A stretch of DNA of 64,000 nucleotides, taken from assembly GCF_003007685.1 (NCBI RefSeq), contig NZ_PXNN01000011.1:310001-374000 (forward strand), in the 5' to 3' direction. This stretch comes from Marinobacter halophilus. GTDB lineage: Bacteria > Pseudomonadota > Gammaproteobacteria > Pseudomonadales > Oleiphilaceae. The notes below the pieces were generated by a model. It was not told the DNA's origin. It did no database searches and was given only the letters and a program-made list of their open reading frames with translations. Both the position numbers and the translations under genes were made by a program. Below, one piece after another: positions 8,614-19,838 of this stretch (position 1 is the stretch's first letter; the number at the start of each line of letters is the position of its first letter).

Positions 8614-11144
8614 CAGGCCCCCGTCGATTCAAGCTGACGTTCAACACGGACGCGATCAAACACTTCGATCTGGTCGCCTACTTTCACGTCATAACCCTTA
8701 ACACCGATACCACATTCCATACCGTTACGAACTTCCGGTACGTCATCTTTGAAGCGACGCAGGGATTCCAGTTCGCCTTCAAAGATCACCACGTGGTCGC
8801 GCAGGACACGGATCGGCTTGTTACGGTAGACGTTACCTTCGATCACCATGCAGCCCGCCACCTGGCCGAACTTCGGTGAACGGAAGACATCACGCACATC
8901 GGCAATACCGATAATATCTTCCCGGAACTCGGGCTTCAGCATACCCGTCAGGGCTGCCTTCACGTCATCAAGCAGGTTGTAGATGATGCTGTAGTAGCGC
9001 AGATCCAGACCTTCCTGCTCAACCAGACGCTTGGAAGCCGTATCCGCCCGCACATTGAAACCAAAGATAACGGCGTTGGTCGCCATGGCCAGACTGACGT
9101 CGGTTTCGGCGATACCGCCAACACCGGACGACACAATCTTGACCTGCACTTCGTCGTTACCCAGATCCTGCAAAGCCTTGACGATGGCCTCAAGAGAACC
9201 GCGCACGTCGGTTTTAAGCACAACGTTGAGGGTTTTAACCTCATCTTTGCCCATGTTCTCGAACAAGTTTTCAAGCTTGGATGCCTGCTGGCGCTGCAAG
9301 CGGTGTTCACGCTCACGAGTCTGGCGGAATTCTGCCAGCTCTTTCGCCTTCTTTTCGTCAGCAACCGCGTAGAACTCGTCACCGGCATCGGGTGTGCCGT
9401 TGAGGCCCAGGATCTCGACCGGAATCGACGGGCCAGCGTCTTTAACTGGCTTGCCCGCTTCGTCGGTCATGGCGCGCACTTTACCGAAAAACGAGCCCGC
9501 AACGACCATGTCACCCTGGCGCAAGGTGCCGTTCTGTACCAGTACAGTGGCGACGGAACCGCGACCACGTTCCAGACTGGATTCAACCACCACACCTTTG
9601 GCGGAAGCATCCGGGGATGCTTCAAGCTCCAGCACTTCGGCTTGCAGCAGAATGGCTTCCAGCAAATCATCGATACCGGCGCCGGTATGGGCAGAAACCG
9701 GGATAAACTGAACGTCACCGCCCCAGTCCTCCGGAATCACATCAAGAGCAGCCAGTTCGTTCTTGATGCGGTCAGGATCAACCCCTTCCTTGTCCATCTT
9801 GTTGATGGCAACCACCAGGGGTACACCGGCTGACTTGGCGTGCTGCACCGCTTCCTTGGTTTGCGGCATAACACCATCGTCGGCGGCCACCACCAAAATA
9901 ACGATGTCGGTGCACTGGGCACCACGGGCACGCATAGCGGTAAAGGCAGCGTGACCCGGAGTATCCAGGAAGGACACCATGCCGTGATCGGTTTCAACGT
10001 GGTAAGCACCAATGTGCTGGGTAATACCACCGGATTCGCCCGCAGCAACCTTGGTGCGGCGGATGTAATCCAGCAGCGAGGTCTTACCATGGTCAACGTG
10101 ACCCATCACACTGACCACTGGCGCACGCTTGATCTTCTCTTTGCCTTCGTGCTGCACAGAGATGTTGCTCAGCACTTCCTCTTCCAGAGCATCGTCGCTG
10201 ACAGCTCTGGGCTTGTGGCCCAGCTCTTCGGTGACGAGCATGGCGGTTTCCTGGTCCAGCGGCTGGTTGATAGTGGCCATAACGCCCATTCCCATCAACG
10301 TTTTAATCACATCGGCGGCTTTTACCGCCATGCGCTGTGCAAGATCACCGACGGTGATGACTTCTGGTATCTGTACTTCTCTAACCATGGGCTTGGTTGG
10401 CCTCTCGAAAGCATGACGCTTTTCTTTCGGTTTCTTTTTAGCCCGCAACTGCTTACGAGGGCTGCTATCGTCCTCGTCCTCAGAAATGACCAGTGGTTCG
10501 TCAACCGGACGGCTGCGAGGACCGCGATGGCCAGCCTGTTTCTTCTTGGGCTTGCCTTCTTCGACATCGTCGCTACGCTCGCGCACCTTCTCTTTCTTTT
10601 TCTTTGGCTTGCGATCCCGGCCTTCGTCTTCCGGCGGGGGCATGGGCATGTCCTCCGGCGCTGTTGCCGGCTCAGGCGCTTTCTTCGCCGCAGGTGCGGC
10701 CTCAGCCTGTTCCGGCTCTGGCGCCGCAGACACTTCTTCTGGCTGCTCTGCAGCCACCTTCGGCGCCTCTTCGACGACCGGCGTTTCGGCCACCGGCTGC
10801 ACTACCGTGTCTTCCAGCTTCTGCACTTCCGCCTCGGCTTCCTCAGGCTGCGTTTCGGCACGCTTGATATAAGTCCGACGCTTGCGCACCTCCACATTCA
10901 CAGTCTTGGCCTTACCGGCCTTCAGCGTGGTGGTGGTTTTGCGCTTCAGTGTAATCTTTTGCGGCTCAGCCCCGGCATCGCCGTGGTTCTTTCTCAGATA
11001 CGCCAGCAACTGCTGCTTCTCATCGCTGGTGACAGCATCGTTTTCACTGCGGGCTTTCAGGCCCGCTTCTACGATCTGCTTCAGCAAACGATCCACGGGA
11101 GCGCCTACGTCTGCGGCCAGTTGTTTTACCGTTACATCAGCCAT
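8613..11144 (-). CDS. infB: Translation initiation factor IF-2
   Basis: IF-2 is the GTPase that places initiator tRNA on the 30S subunit and promotes subunit joining. The 843-aa protein begins [20 protein letters not shown] (the IF2 N-terminal domain) and has a long charged Lys/Glu/Ala/Pro linker (about residues 90-250). The GTPase follows, with G1 GHVDHGKT (348-355), DTPGHAAF and NKMD. Then come domain II and the C-terminal initiator-tRNA domain. I chose the ATG at 11142-11144 because of the GAGGAG site upstream; the longer frame starts in the nusA end. It is 19 bases after nusA. An internal start for a shorter isoform is known in E. coli but not assessed here. Confidence 0.98.
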   Translation of the reverse strand: MADVTVKQLAADVGAPVDRLLKQIVEAGLKARSENDAVTSDEKQQLLAYLRKNHGDAGAEPQKITLKRKTTTTLKAGKAKTVNVEVRKRRTYIKRAETQPEEAEAEVQKLEDTVVQPVAETPVVEEAPKVAAEQPEEVSAAPEPEQAEAAPAAKKAPEPATAPEDMPMPPPEDEGRDRKPKKKKEKVRERSDDVEEGKPKKKQAGHRGPRSRPVDEPLVISEDEDDSSPRKQLRAKKKPKEKRHAFERPTKPMVREVQIPEVITVGDLAQRMAVKAADVIKTLMGMGVMATINQPLDQETAMLVTEELGHKPRAVSDDALEEEVLSNISVQHEGKEKIKRAPVVSVMGHVDHGKTSLLDYIRRTKVAAGESGGITQHIGAYHVETDHGMVSFLDTPGHAAFTAMRARGAQCTDIVILVVAADDGVMPQTKEAVQHAKSAGVPLVVAINKMDKEGVDPDRIKNELAALDVIPEDWGGDVQFIPVSAHTGAGIDDLLEAILLQAEVLELEASPDASAKGVVVESSLERGRGSVATVLVQNGTLRQGDMVVAGSFFGKVRAMTDEAGKPVKDAGPSIPVEILGLNGTPDAGDEFYAVADEKKAKELAEFRQTREREHRLQRQQASKLENLFENMGKDEVKTLNVVLKTDVRGSLEAIVKALQDLGNDEVQVKIVSSGVGGIAETDVSLAMATNAVIFGFNVRADTASKRLVEQEGLDLRYYSIIYNLLDDVKAALTGMLKPEFREDIIGIADVRDVFRSPKFGQVAGCMVIEGNVYRNKPIRVLRDHVVIFEGELESLRRFKDDVPEVRNGMECGIGVKGYDVKVGDQIEVFDRVRVERQLESTGA

Positions 11145-11163
11145 ACTGGTCTCCTCTCCCGAA

Positions 11164-12657
11164 TCAGGCCTGGTCTTCAAACCAGGGTGCACGTGCCGTC
11201 ATAATCAACTGACCCGCACGTTCTTCATTCATACCTTCAATATCGAGCAGGTCATCTACAGACTGCTCGGCCAGATCTTCCATGGTACGCACACCCATAC
11301 CGGCGAGTTTGAACGCCAGAGAACGGTCCATGCCTTCCATTTCCAGAAGATCTTCCGCGGGTTCCGCGCCTTCCAGGGCTTCTTCGCTTGCCAGCGCCTG
11401 GTTCAACAGCACGTCCTTTGCACGGGTCCGCAATTCTGTGACGGTGTCTTCATCAAACCCGTCAATTGCCAGCATTTCTTCCATCGGCACATAAGCCACC
11501 TCTTCCATAGAGGTAAAGCCCTCGTCGATCAGAACACTGGCAAATTCTTCATCCACATCCAGGTGCTTGGTGAAGTGCTCAACCAGTCGAGTATACTCCT
11601 GCTCCTGGCGCTCACCCGCTTCCTCTTCGGTCATCACGTTCAACGTCCAACCGGTCAGTTCGGTCGCCAGACGAACGTTCTGCCCGTTCCGACCAATGGC
11701 TTGAGCCAGATTGTCTTCGGCAACGGCAACGTCCATGGTATGACGATCTTCGTCCATCACGATGGAGGCCACTTCCGCCGGCGCCATCGAGTTGATAACC
11801 AATTGCGCAGGATTATCGTCCCACAGCACGATATCAACCCGCTCACCACCCAGCTCATTGGATACCGCCTGCACCCTGGAGCCACGCATACCAACACACG
11901 CGCCTACCGGATCGATACGGCGATCGTTGGTTTTAACCGCAATCTTGGCGCGCGAACCGGGGTCACGGGCGGCGCCACGGATTTCAATCAGCTCTTCAGC
12001 AATTTCCGGTACTTCAATGCGGAACAACTCAATCAGCATCTGAGCATCAGAACGGCTCAGAATCAGCTGTGGGCCGCGGTGATCGGTACGAATTTCCAGC
12101 AGCAGTGCCCGCACGCGGTCGCCCATACGAAAGGTTTCACGCGGAATCAGGTGCTCGCGGGGCAACAAGGCTTCGGCGTTGGCACCCAGATCTACAATGA
12201 CGTTGTCACGTGTCACTTTCTTGACCGTACCAGACACCAGCTCGCCTACGCGGTCACGGTAGCTGTCGACAATTTTGGCGCGCTCAGCCTCGCGAACTTT
12301 CTGGAAAATGATCTGCTTGGCAGCCTGAGCACCAATCCGACCGAAGGCAACCGACTCAACCTTTTCTTCGTGCATGTCGCCAGGACGCAGATTGGTGTCG
12401 ATTTCTTCCGCTTCCTGCATGGTGAGCTCTGTGCCCAGCGCCGGAACCGCATCGTTATCCACCACCAGCCAGCGGCGAAAAGTTTCATATTCCCCGGTCC
12501 GGCGATCGATGGAAACCCGAATGTCTGCCTCTTCGTCGTCATAACGTTTTTTGGCAGCGGTAGCGAGTGCGAGTTCGATCGCCTCAAAAATCACATCCTT
12601 CTCGACACCTTTTTCGTTCGAGACGGATTCCACGACCAGCAAGATCTCTTTACTCAT
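11164..12657 (-). CDS. nusA: Transcription termination/antitermination factor NusA
   Basis: NusA binds RNA polymerase and modulates pausing, termination and antitermination. The 497-aa product shows the N-terminal RNAP-binding domain ([18 protein letters not shown]), an S1 domain ([27 protein letters not shown]), two KH domains ([26 protein letters not shown]) and two C-terminal acidic helix-hairpin repeats (AR1/AR2-type), as in gammaproteobacteria. I took the ATG at 12655-12657, the conserved start. It follows rimP by about 54 bases. Confidence 0.98.
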   Translation of the reverse strand: MSKEILLVVESVSNEKGVEKDVIFEAIELALATAAKKRYDDEEADIRVSIDRRTGEYETFRRWLVVDNDAVPALGTELTMQEAEEIDTNLRPGDMHEEKVESVAFGRIGAQAAKQIIFQKVREAERAKIVDSYRDRVGELVSGTVKKVTRDNVIVDLGANAEALLPREHLIPRETFRMGDRVRALLLEIRTDHRGPQLILSRSDAQMLIELFRIEVPEIAEELIEIRGAARDPGSRAKIAVKTNDRRIDPVGACVGMRGSRVQAVSNELGGERVDIVLWDDNPAQLVINSMAPAEVASIVMDEDRHTMDVAVAEDNLAQAIGRNGQNVRLATELTGWTLNVMTEEEAGERQEQEYTRLVEHFTKHLDVDEEFASVLIDEGFTSMEEVAYVPMEEMLAIDGFDEDTVTELRTRAKDVLLNQALASEEALEGAEPAEDLLEMEGMDRSLAFKLAGMGVRTMEDLAEQSVDDLLDIEGMNEERAGQLIMTARAPWFEDQA

Positions 12658-12711
12658 TGGATTGCCCTGCCCTAAAAATAATCGATACACCTACAAATTT
12701 ATTCGAATGTG

Positions 12712-13173
12712 TCATTCAAAAACCGGAATTATGTTGGCTCTGTCTATACTGTCAAACGGCAACAGGTACTCATGGTCATCCGCCACGATCACGACTTCGT
12801 CGCCCTCTATCCCTTTGATCAGCCCCTGAAATTTGCGCCGTCCTTCAAAGGCCATGCGCAACTTGATCTGTACCTGGTGACCAACAAATGCCTCGTACTG
12901 CTCAAGACGGAACAATGGCCGGTCCATACCCGGAGAAGACACCTCAAGGGTGTACTCACTCTGAATCGGGTCTTCCACGTCCATTACGCCACTGACCTGA
13001 CGACTGACTTTTTCGCAGTCTTCGATGCCAATGCCATTCTCGACATCATCAATGAATACCCGAAGCATGGACTGATAGCCCCGGGAACGATATTCGATAC
13101 CCCAGAATTCATACCCCAGCCCTTCTACTACCGGGCGCAGGATGTCTTCCAGTTGTCTAAGCTTGGCTGACAA
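12712..13173 (-). CDS. rimP: Ribosome maturation factor RimP
   Basis: RimP is needed for 30S subunit assembly. The 153-aa protein begins [26 protein letters not shown] and carries the family signature [10 protein letters not shown] and a C-terminal SH3-like barrel. The start is a TTG (13171-13173) preceded by GGAGG at a good distance, and no ATG lies nearby upstream. It is the first protein gene of the nusA-infB cluster and is separated from the upstream tRNA-Leu by two intrinsic-terminator-like hairpins. Confidence 0.95.
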   Translation of the reverse strand: MSAKLRQLEDILRPVVEGLGYEFWGIEYRSRGYQSMLRVFIDDVENGIGIEDCEKVSRQVSGVMDVEDPIQSEYTLEVSSPGMDRPLFRLEQYEAFVGHQVQIKLRMAFEGRRKFQGLIKGIEGDEVVIVADDHEYLLPFDSIDRANIIPVFE

Positions 13174-13215
13174 GTGTCGCCGCCTCCGTCTTGAGATTTT
13201 CGTACCACAAAAACA

Positions 13216-13243
13216 AAAAAAGGGCTGTTGATCAGCCCTTTTT
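13216..13243 (-). terminator. Intrinsic terminator 2 upstream of rimP
   Basis: AGGGCTG/CAGCCCT stem (13221-13227 with 13233-13239) is flanked by A and T tracts. On the minus strand it ends in a run of U, 40-odd bases before rimP and downstream of tRNA-Leu. Confidence 0.8.
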
Positions 13244-13278
13244 ATGCACCAGGGCCCTTTATGCCAGGCCCCTTAATC

Positions 13279-13305
13279 AAAAAGCCCCTACGAGTGGGGC
13301 TTTTT
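13279..13305 (-). terminator. Intrinsic terminator 1 between tRNA-Leu and rimP
   Basis: A 10-bp stem AAAAAGCCCC/GGGGCTTTTT with a 7-base loop is followed on the minus strand by U-rich sequence. With the hairpin at 13216-13243 it makes a tandem terminator pair, like the t1-t2 pair between metY and rimP in E. coli. Confidence 0.8.
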
Positions 13306-13488
13306 GTTGCAAGAATACGCAGAAAGCCAACCCAAACCGGCCCCCTGCCGACAGACACCTGGCCTGCCTGGACACCACGAAACTATCGCAGCAACCAATA
13401 TCCGCCGGATTATAGTGACGCCGCGCGGAGTGGTCAAGGACTGACCAAAAAAAACGGCCTGGATACTCCAAGCCGCCGTACTTAATAA

Positions 13489-13573
13489 TGGTGCCCAAGG
13501 CCGGACTCGAACCGGCACGGCTTTCGCCACTACCCCCTCAAGATAGCGTGTCTACCAGTTCCACCACTTGGGC
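13489..13573 (-). tRNA. tRNA-Leu(GAG)
   Basis: The 85-nt sequence folds as a class II tRNA: acceptor GCCCAAG/CTTGGGC, a D-loop with GGTAGACACG, an anticodon stem CTATC/GGTAG around TTGAGGG (anticodon GAG), a long variable arm, a T-loop GTTCGAGTC and an encoded 3' CCA. It lies between secG and rimP, the usual gammaproteobacterial site. Confidence 0.96.
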
Positions 13574-13581
13574 AGCACCCT

Positions 13582-13959
13582 TTACTCGAGATCGGGAAGT
13601 TGTGACTCCCCGACCCCGGCTTCGCCATCTGCAGATGCTTCGTTACCAGGTACGGAATCAGCCGGTGCTTGACGGGATTCCTGAACCACCGGAATACCAG
13701 CCTCACCTGCCACTTCTGCACGCTGCTTAGCAAAGATTGCCAGCGAAAAACTTGTTACAAAGAAAACAACCGCCATCAACGTGGTCATACGGGTCAGGAA
13801 GCTACCGCTGCCCTGGCTGCCGAAGACCGTCTGGGAGGCTCCACCACCGAATGCCGCACCGGCATCTGCGCCTTTGCCCTGCTGGATAAGAACCAGGCCC
13901 ACCAGCGCCACGGCAATCACGACGTGAACTACCACTACTAGTGTTTCCATCCAATCCAT
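13582..13959 (-). CDS. secG: Preprotein translocase subunit SecG
   Basis: SecG is the small accessory subunit of the SecYEG export channel. The 125-aa product has two membrane segments (TLVVVVHVVIAVALVGLVLIQ and MTTLMAVVFFVTSFSLAIFA), the conserved cytoplasmic loop GKGADAGAAFGGGASQTVFGSQGSGSF read here in shorter pieces (GKGADAGAAFGGG and QTVFGSQGSGSF), and an acidic, variable C-terminal tail. It precedes tRNA-Leu by a few bases and follows tpiA, a conserved arrangement. The start could also be the ATG three codons further in. Confidence 0.95.
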   Translation of the reverse strand: MDWMETLVVVVHVVIAVALVGLVLIQQGKGADAGAAFGGGASQTVFGSQGSGSFLTRMTTLMAVVFFVTSFSLAIFAKQRAEVAGEAGIPVVQESRQAPADSVPGNEASADGEAGVGESQLPDLE

Positions 13960-13983
13960 ACAGACTCTCGTATTCGTGTCGGC

Positions 13984-14754
13984 TTACGCACCTGCCGGAA
14001 AAGCCCGGCAGATACTGACAAATTCTTCGGCCTTGAGGGACGCACCACCAATAAGACCACCATCGATATCGGGCTCTGCAAACAGAGCGGCCGCATTATC
14101 CGCTTTTACACTGCCCCCGTAAAGTACCGAAATGTTCTCGGACGGAGCGTTTATTCGCTCAAGCACGCCGCGAATTTCTGCATGCATGGCCTGGGCATCT
14201 TCTGAGGTGGCGGTTTTGCCGGTACCAATCGCCCATACAGGCTCGTAGGCAACCACCACACGCGACCATTGATCGGCACCTACCATCGCCAACCCCTTCT
14301 CAACCTGATCCGCAACAACTCGCTTTGCTTCACCAGCTTCACGCTCTTCAAGCGTTTCGCCGACACACAGCACAGCGGCCAGACCAGATTCAATAACACG
14401 CGCGACCTTCAGGGCAATCACCGAATCCGTTTCGTCGAACAACTGACGGCGCTCGGAGTGCCCTACCAGCGCATACTGACAACCCAGATCCCGCGCCATA
14501 TCGGACGAAACCTCACCAGTGTATGCACCTGAACGCCACTGACTGACATTTTGAACCCCAGCAGCCAACTCGGCTCCACACAGGGAAACGACCGAATCAA
14601 CGTAAAGCGCGGGAGGAACAATAACCACATCCAACCCACTTCTCACTAAATCGTCGAGATTGCTAACCTGCTCGCGAATATCGCCAACCAGCTGCTGCAC
14701 CAGGTCTTTTGACCCGTTCATTTTCCAGTTACCGGCTACAATTCTGCGACGCAT
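13984..14754 (-). CDS. tpiA: Triosephosphate isomerase
   Basis: TpiA interconverts dihydroxyacetone phosphate and glyceraldehyde 3-phosphate. The 256-aa protein has the substrate loop Asn/Lys in GNWKMNGS, the electrophilic His in VGHSERR, the catalytic Glu in VVAYEPVWAIGTGKTAT, and the phosphate loop LYGGSVKADN. I chose the ATG at 14752-14754, which gives the standard N-terminus (MRRRIVAGNWKMNG). A TTG four codons upstream lacks a better ribosome site. It lies between glmM and secG. Confidence 0.96.
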   Translation of the reverse strand: MRRRIVAGNWKMNGSKDLVQQLVGDIREQVSNLDDLVRSGLDVVIVPPALYVDSVVSLCGAELAAGVQNVSQWRSGAYTGEVSSDMARDLGCQYALVGHSERRQLFDETDSVIALKVARVIESGLAAVLCVGETLEEREAGEAKRVVADQVEKGLAMVGADQWSRVVVAYEPVWAIGTGKTATSEDAQAMHAEIRGVLERINAPSENISVLYGGSVKADNAAALFAEPDIDGGLIGGASLKAEEFVSICRAFPAGA

Positions 14755-14838
14755 ACCCAATCTCAATCGTCCCGACTTTAGGGAGGGCGAACTATACAGC
14801 AGTCATTTGACCTGCACAACCCGCCTCAGCCCACAAAA

Positions 14839-16182
14839 TCAGGGTGTTGACTGCTCAACCACCCGGGCCAGCTGATCAACAACGCGATTGATATCGTCCG
14901 CGTTCTGCCCCTCAGCCATCACCCGGATCAACGGCTCGGTTCCAGAGGCCCGCAAAAGGATCCTGCCGGCGCCACCAAGATCCGCCTCTGCCCTGCGCAT
15001 GGCCTCGACAATATCAGCACGACTGAGCGGATCAAAGCGCTGGGCAACCCGTACATTGACCATTTTCTGTGGCAACTTGCTCATCCCCTGACGCAATTGC
15101 GCCATAGTTTTTCCGGAGCCCCGAATCGCCAGCAGCACCTGCAATGCCGAGACGATACCGTCGCCGGTGCTGGTGCAGTCACGAATCACCATGTGCCCGG
15201 AGCCTTCGCCGCCGACCAGCCAATTATTTGCCAACAGCCGCTCCATCACGTAACGATCGCCAACACTGGCGCGCTCAAACTCGATACCGATCTCGCGCAG
15301 TGCCAACTCTACACCCAGGTTGGTCATCAGAGTTCCGACCACCCCACCGTGCAACCGACCCCTGGCGTGACGCTGTGAAGCCAGGATATACAGCAATTCG
15401 TCGCCGTCGACTTCAGAGCCGTCCTGGTCAACCATCAAAACCCGATCGCCGTCACCATCAAAGGCAATACCCAAATCTGCTTTCTTTTCGACAACAACCT
15501 GTTTTAACGCATCCAGATGGGTGGAGCCCACGTTCAGGTTGATATTAAGGCCATCCGGATTGGCGCCAATCACAGTCAGCTGCGCCCCCAGCTCCTGAAA
15601 CACTTTTGGGGCCACGTGATAGGTGGCACCGTGGGCGCAGTCCAGCACAATGTGCATGCCGTCGAGAGTGAACTCATTGGGCACAGTGCTCTTGCAGAAC
15701 TCGACATAGCGACCCGGCGCATCATCCACGCGGCTTGCCTTACCCAACTCGTTGGGGTCACACACTTCTATGGGTGTATCCAACCAACGCTCAATCTCGG
15801 CCTCCAAAGCGTCGTCGAGCTTGGTACCGGAAGGGGAAAAAAACTTGATACCGTTATCGTGGTGCGGGTTGTGAGACGCACTGATCACAATCCCAGCCGA
15901 TGCCCGGAACGTCCGGGTCAGATAGGCAATGGCCGGGGTCGGCATCGGCCCCAGCAGCTTCACGTCCACCCCGGCGGCCGACAACCCGGCCTCCAGCGCT
16001 GATTCGAACATATAACCGGACAACCGGGTGTCTTTACCAATCAATACGCTGTTGTGCTGACCTTTGCGCTTGAATGCCTGGCCTGCTGCCCAGCCAAGGT
16101 GCAGCATGAACTCCGGTGTAATCGGGCTTTCGCCCACATGGCCCCGGATACCGTCAGTACCAAAATACTTGCGCTGGGACAT
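14839..16182 (-). CDS. glmM: Phosphoglucosamine mutase
   Basis: GlmM converts glucosamine-6-phosphate to glucosamine-1-phosphate for UDP-GlcNAc, peptidoglycan and LPS synthesis. The 447-aa protein begins [10 protein letters not shown], has the phosphoserine loop [15 protein letters not shown], the metal loop DGDGDRV, the sugar loop GEGSGH and the phosphate loop [12 protein letters not shown]. The start overlaps the folP stop by one base, giving the conserved ftsH-folP-glmM order. Confidence 0.97.
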   Translation of the reverse strand: MSQRKYFGTDGIRGHVGESPITPEFMLHLGWAAGQAFKRKGQHNSVLIGKDTRLSGYMFESALEAGLSAAGVDVKLLGPMPTPAIAYLTRTFRASAGIVISASHNPHHDNGIKFFSPSGTKLDDALEAEIERWLDTPIEVCDPNELGKASRVDDAPGRYVEFCKSTVPNEFTLDGMHIVLDCAHGATYHVAPKVFQELGAQLTVIGANPDGLNINLNVGSTHLDALKQVVVEKKADLGIAFDGDGDRVLMVDQDGSEVDGDELLYILASQRHARGRLHGGVVGTLMTNLGVELALREIGIEFERASVGDRYVMERLLANNWLVGGEGSGHMVIRDCTSTGDGIVSALQVLLAIRGSGKTMAQLRQGMSKLPQKMVNVRVAQRFDPLSRADIVEAMRRAEADLGGAGRILLRASGTEPLIRVMAEGQNADDINRVVDQLARVVEQSTP

Positions 16183-17012
16183 CAGATTGCCTCCTTTACG
16201 GCCGTCACGATCCTGACGGCATCCACAGTTTCCCGCACATCGTGCACCCTCAGGATGCTCGCGCCTTTCATGGCGGATATTGTCGCGGCAGCGAGGCTCG
16301 CCGGCAACCTTTCGTTTACTTCCCGACCGGTCACAGCACCCAGCATGGATTTGCGAGACACCCCAATCAACAGCGGATGGCCAAGCAAATGTAGTTGTTC
16401 CAGCGCTGCCAGTAACTGAAAATTATGCTCAACGGTTTTGCCAAATCCGAACCCCGGATCAAGAATAATATTTTCTGCCCGCACACCGGCGCACTCTGCT
16501 CTCCGCACTCGCTCGGTCAGAAACGAGCTAACCGCTCGGCGGACATTGCGGTAGCGGGGATCATCCTGCATGCTATCCGGCTCACCCTGAATGTGCATGA
16601 TGCAAACCGGCACATTGGCAGTTGCGGCTGCCTCCACCGCTCCATCCCGCTGCAGCGCGCGAACATCGTTAATCAGGCCCGCACCCAGCTTTACCGTTTC
16701 CGTCATCACCACCGGGTTGCTGGTATCTACTGAAATCACCGTATCCAGCTCCCGGGCCACCGACTCGACTACAGGGCATACCCGGTCCAACTCTTCCTGC
16801 GTGGAAACCGACGATGCCCCCGGCCTGGTCGATTCTCCACCGATATCAATAAACGCCGCGCCATCGTTGACCATTTGCCGGGCGCGTAGCAACGCCGTAT
16901 CCACCGAGTTAAATCGACCGCCGTCCGAGAAAGAATCCGGCGTTACGTTTAGAATGCCCATCACATGACATCGGGACAGGTCCAGCACTCGGCCGGCAAA
17001 GTTCATTTTCAT
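16182..17012 (-). CDS. folP: Dihydropteroate synthase
   Basis: FolP condenses 6-hydroxymethyl-7,8-dihydropterin diphosphate with p-aminobenzoate in folate synthesis; sulfonamides target it. The 276-aa TIM-barrel protein shows [27 protein letters not shown], the DPGFGFGKT motif and the C-terminal IRVHDV. It follows ftsH and overlaps glmM by one base. Confidence 0.97.
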   Translation of the reverse strand: MKMNFAGRVLDLSRCHVMGILNVTPDSFSDGGRFNSVDTALLRARQMVNDGAAFIDIGGESTRPGASSVSTQEELDRVCPVVESVARELDTVISVDTSNPVVMTETVKLGAGLINDVRALQRDGAVEAAATANVPVCIMHIQGEPDSMQDDPRYRNVRRAVSSFLTERVRRAECAGVRAENIILDPGFGFGKTVEHNFQLLAALEQLHLLGHPLLIGVSRKSMLGAVTGREVNERLPASLAAATISAMKGASILRVHDVRETVDAVRIVTAVKEAI

Positions 17013-17050
17013 AGCAAGTGTTCCGGATATTCAAGATTCAGAGGCGCCAA

Positions 17051-17087
17051 ACACAAACGCCGCCCGAAGTTCGGGCGGCGTTTGTGT
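17051..17087 (-). terminator. Intrinsic terminator downstream of ftsH
   Basis: A perfect 17-bp inverted repeat (17051-17067 and 17071-17087) with a 3-base loop has a GC-rich top and T-rich minus-strand exit. It lies between ftsH and folP, so most ftsH transcripts should stop here and folP likely has its own promoter or relies on read-through. Confidence 0.85.
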
Positions 17088-17108
17088 GGCTTTAATCAGC
17101 CTGAGCGA

Positions 17109-19052
17109 TCAGTGCTCGCCGGCGGGCCGACCCACTCCAGGCTGCCGACCATCATCTGAGCCCCGCGGCTCTTGAGCCACTTCCGGCTCATCGGCTTTAA
17201 CACCACCCGTGGGACCGTTGTCTCCCCAACCCTTCGGCGGGCGGGGCGTCCGGCCTTCCATGATGTCATCTATCTGGTGACGATCAATGGTCTCATACTT
17301 CATCAAAGCATCGGCCATCAGGTCCAGCTTGTCACGATTGTCGACCAGGATTTGCTTGGCGGTCTCGTAACAGGTGTCGATAATGTTCCGGACTTCTTCA
17401 TCAATCCGCTGGGCCGTCTCCGGCGAGTACACCGTCTGGCTCTGGCCTGCAGAACGGCCGAGGAAGGGCTCTTCGCTGTCCGTATCATACTGCAGCGGCC
17501 CAAGTTTCTCAGACAGACCCCAACGGGTCACCATGTTGCGGGCCAGACTGGTTGCCCGCTCAATGTCATTAGACGCACCGGTGGTAACGCCATCGAACCC
17601 AAGCGTCAGCTCTTCGGCGATACGGCCACCGAACAGGCTGCAGATGGAGCTGATCAGAAAGCGCTTACTGTGACTGTACCTGTCCTCTTCCGGGAGGAAC
17701 ATGGTGACACCCAGAGCACGCCCACGCGGAATGATACTGACCTTATAGACAGGATCGTGTTCCGGCACCAGCCGACCAACGATGGCGTGGCCAGACTCGT
17801 GGAATGCCGTATTCCGCTTTTCTTTCTCGCTCATTACCATCGACTTGCGCTCAGCGCCCATCATGATCTTGTCTTTGGCGAGTTCAAATTCTTCCATGGA
17901 TACCAGGCGCTGGTTACGGCGTGCCGCAAACAAAGCCGCCTCGTTCACCAAGTTAGCAAGATCGGCACCGGAGAATCCGGGGGTGCCACGGGCAATCAGA
18001 GCCGGCTCAACACTTTCATCCAGTGGCACTTTTTTCATGTGCACCTTGAGAATCTGCTCGCGGCCGATAATGTCTGGCAAACCAACCACGACCTGCCGAT
18101 CAAAACGGCCCGGGCGCAGCAATGCAGGGTCCAGTACATCCGGACGGTTAGTGGCAGCGATCACGATAACGCCTTCGTTACCCTCAAAGCCGTCCATTTC
18201 GACAAGCAGCGCGTTCAGGGTCTGCTCACGCTCATCGTGACCACCCCCCATTCCAGCACCACGATGACGACCCACCGCATCAATTTCGTCAATAAAGATA
18301 ATGCACGGGCTCTGCTTCTTGGCCTGCTCGAACATGTCCCGGACTCGAGATGCACCCACGCCCACAAACATTTCTACAAAGTCCGAACCGGAGATCGAGA
18401 AGAACGGCACCTTGGCCTCCCCCGCAATCGCCTTGGCCAGGAGGGTTTTACCGGTACCCGGCTGACCCACCATGAGCACCCCTTTGGGGATACTGCCACC
18501 GAGCCGCTGGAATTTACTAGGATCCCGCAGGAAGTCCACCAGCTCCTTAACGTCTTCCTTTGCCTCATCCACGCCGGCGACATCACCGAAGGTGGTTTTG
18601 ATCTGATCCTCACTCATCAGTTTGGCTTTGCTCTTGCCAAACGACATGGGACCTTTGCCACCCCCACCGCCCTGCATCTGGCGCATGAAGAACACAAACA
18701 GCGCAATAATAATCAGGATCGGGAACGCCGCTACCAGAAGCTGTGTCCACAGGCTCTGGCGCTCAGGCTCCTTACCAATCACTTCGACGCTATTGGCGAG
18801 CAGATCATCCATCAGCTTGTTGTCAGAGACCTGCGGGCGAACGGTCTGGAACTGGGAGCCGTCACCGCGGACACCCTGAACCTGCAGACCGTCAATCGTC
18901 ACCTGCCGGACCTGGCCCTGCTGGACCATCTCCACAAACTGTGAATAGTTGACTTGTTGCCCGCTGGTGGTGGGAGTGAAATTCTGAAACACCATCAGCA
19001 GCACGGCGGCTATTACTAGCCAGAGAACCAGATTTTTTGCCATATCGTTCAA
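17109..19052 (-). CDS. ftsH: ATP-dependent zinc metalloprotease FtsH
   Basis: FtsH is the membrane AAA+ protease that degrades sigma32, LpxC, SecY and damaged membrane proteins. The 647-aa protein has two N-terminal membrane segments (about residues 6-24 and 104-122) around a periplasmic domain. It has Walker A GQPGTGKT (196-203), Walker [11 protein letters not shown], and the zinc site HESGH (418-422), with a Gly/Pro-rich tail. The frame starts with TTG at 19050-19052, behind an AGGTGAT site; an ATG three codons later gives the E. coli-like MAKNLVLWL start. The usual upstream partner rlmE is absent. Confidence 0.97.
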   Translation of the reverse strand: MNDMAKNLVLWLVIAAVLLMVFQNFTPTTSGQQVNYSQFVEMVQQGQVRQVTIDGLQVQGVRGDGSQFQTVRPQVSDNKLMDDLLANSVEVIGKEPERQSLWTQLLVAAFPILIIIALFVFFMRQMQGGGGGKGPMSFGKSKAKLMSEDQIKTTFGDVAGVDEAKEDVKELVDFLRDPSKFQRLGGSIPKGVLMVGQPGTGKTLLAKAIAGEAKVPFFSISGSDFVEMFVGVGASRVRDMFEQAKKQSPCIIFIDEIDAVGRHRGAGMGGGHDEREQTLNALLVEMDGFEGNEGVIVIAATNRPDVLDPALLRPGRFDRQVVVGLPDIIGREQILKVHMKKVPLDESVEPALIARGTPGFSGADLANLVNEAALFAARRNQRLVSMEEFELAKDKIMMGAERKSMVMSEKEKRNTAFHESGHAIVGRLVPEHDPVYKVSIIPRGRALGVTMFLPEEDRYSHSKRFLISSICSLFGGRIAEELTLGFDGVTTGASNDIERATSLARNMVTRWGLSEKLGPLQYDTDSEEPFLGRSAGQSQTVYSPETAQRIDEEVRNIIDTCYETAKQILVDNRDKLDLMADALMKYETIDRHQIDDIMEGRTPRPPKGWGDNGPTGGVKADEPEVAQEPRGSDDGRQPGVGRPAGEH

Positions 19053-19518
19053 GGATCATCACCTGTGAATTGCAGGGCCGCGGCTGCGAGGCCGCCAGCC
19101 CTTTTCGGACACCTTACACCAAATGTACGCTCGTCCACCAGAAACGGCCCATCCGCTACCGACCGACTACTACTCATATTGGGCGCCATATCTGAAATTA
19201 CAACGCCTGCAGGACGAACACCCTAAAACCAGTCGTCATCCAAACACCTTATCCCCGATAAAACCACACAAACACAATTCCAATGCATCGTGTCTTTATG
19301 ACCCAGACAACGCCAGAACGTTCCCACAGCCCACGCTTGCCGGTTTCGGAAAGCGGCAAATCAAGCTATTTACAGGCTCGTCGTCTTTAACGCTCTTCTG
19401 TACGTGATTACAGCCATTTGTAGTGAGTATCTATCTGTTACAATCTTGAAATTATACGACGTTGTCAGCCGGTATGCCGCTGACCTTTTATTAATTGCAC
19501 CGATAAAGAGATTACATC
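19053..19518. promoter_or_regulatory. ftsH-yhbY divergent intergenic region (rlmE missing)
   Basis: About 466 bases, AT-rich toward the right, separate divergent ftsH and yhbY. In E. coli and many relatives rlmE (ftsJ) lies between them on the ftsH side; no minus-strand frame or recognisable RlmE motif is present here. A hairpin GTCAGC(19464-19469)/GCTGAC(19479-19484) followed by TTTTATTA lies in the yhbY leader and may attenuate it. Confidence 0.5.
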
Positions 19519-19827
19519 ATGAGTTTGTCACCGGAACAGCGCCGGGAGTACCGGGCCATTGCCCACAACCTCAAGCCCGTCATCATTGTTGGCGACAAAG
19601 GCCTGTCCGAGGGGCTTCAGGATGAACTGGACCGCGCCCTGAACGATCACGAGCTGATCAAGATCAAAGTAGCCAGCCAGGATCGCGAAGCGCGCCAGCA
19701 GGCCATCGAGGCTCTGTGCGAGAGCTCCAAGGCCGAGCTGGTGCAAACCATCGGCAAAATTGCCGTTATCCTGCGCCGGGCCAAGAAACCGAATCCGAAG
19801 CTGTCCAACCTGCTTCGAACCAAATAA
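19519..19827 (+). CDS. yhbY: YhbY, CRM-domain ribosome-assembly RNA-binding protein
   Basis: The 102-aa protein is a single CRM domain with the KPVIIVGDKGLSEGLQDEL stretch containing the GxxG-type loop, and the HELIKIKVASQDREARQ motif. In E. coli YhbY associates with pre-50S particles. The ATG at 19519 is the family start. It is divergent from ftsH and convergent with greA through a shared terminator. Confidence 0.93.
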   Translation: MSLSPEQRREYRAIAHNLKPVIIVGDKGLSEGLQDELDRALNDHELIKIKVASQDREARQQAIEALCESSKAELVQTIGKIAVILRRAKKPNPKLSNLLRTK

Positions 19828-19838
19828 TCGGCAGATAA

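Noticed and set aside
13530-13733. Short frames overlapping tRNA-Leu and the secG 3' end
   Set aside because: They run through the tRNA and in shadow frames of secG with no ribosome site or motif.
17172-18944. 590-codon plus-strand open frame antisense to ftsH
   Set aside because: It mirrors the ftsH reading frame, has no recognisable protein motif, and ftsH on minus is certain; similar long antisense frames over infB/nusA (9840-12675) and carB (22868-24193) are rejected for the same reason.
19123-19407. 94-codon frame in the ftsH-yhbY gap as a gene or rlmE remnant
   Set aside because: It is on the wrong strand for rlmE, is Pro/Thr/His-rich without any motif, and has no ribosome-binding site; no RlmE pieces are seen in the minus-strand frames either.
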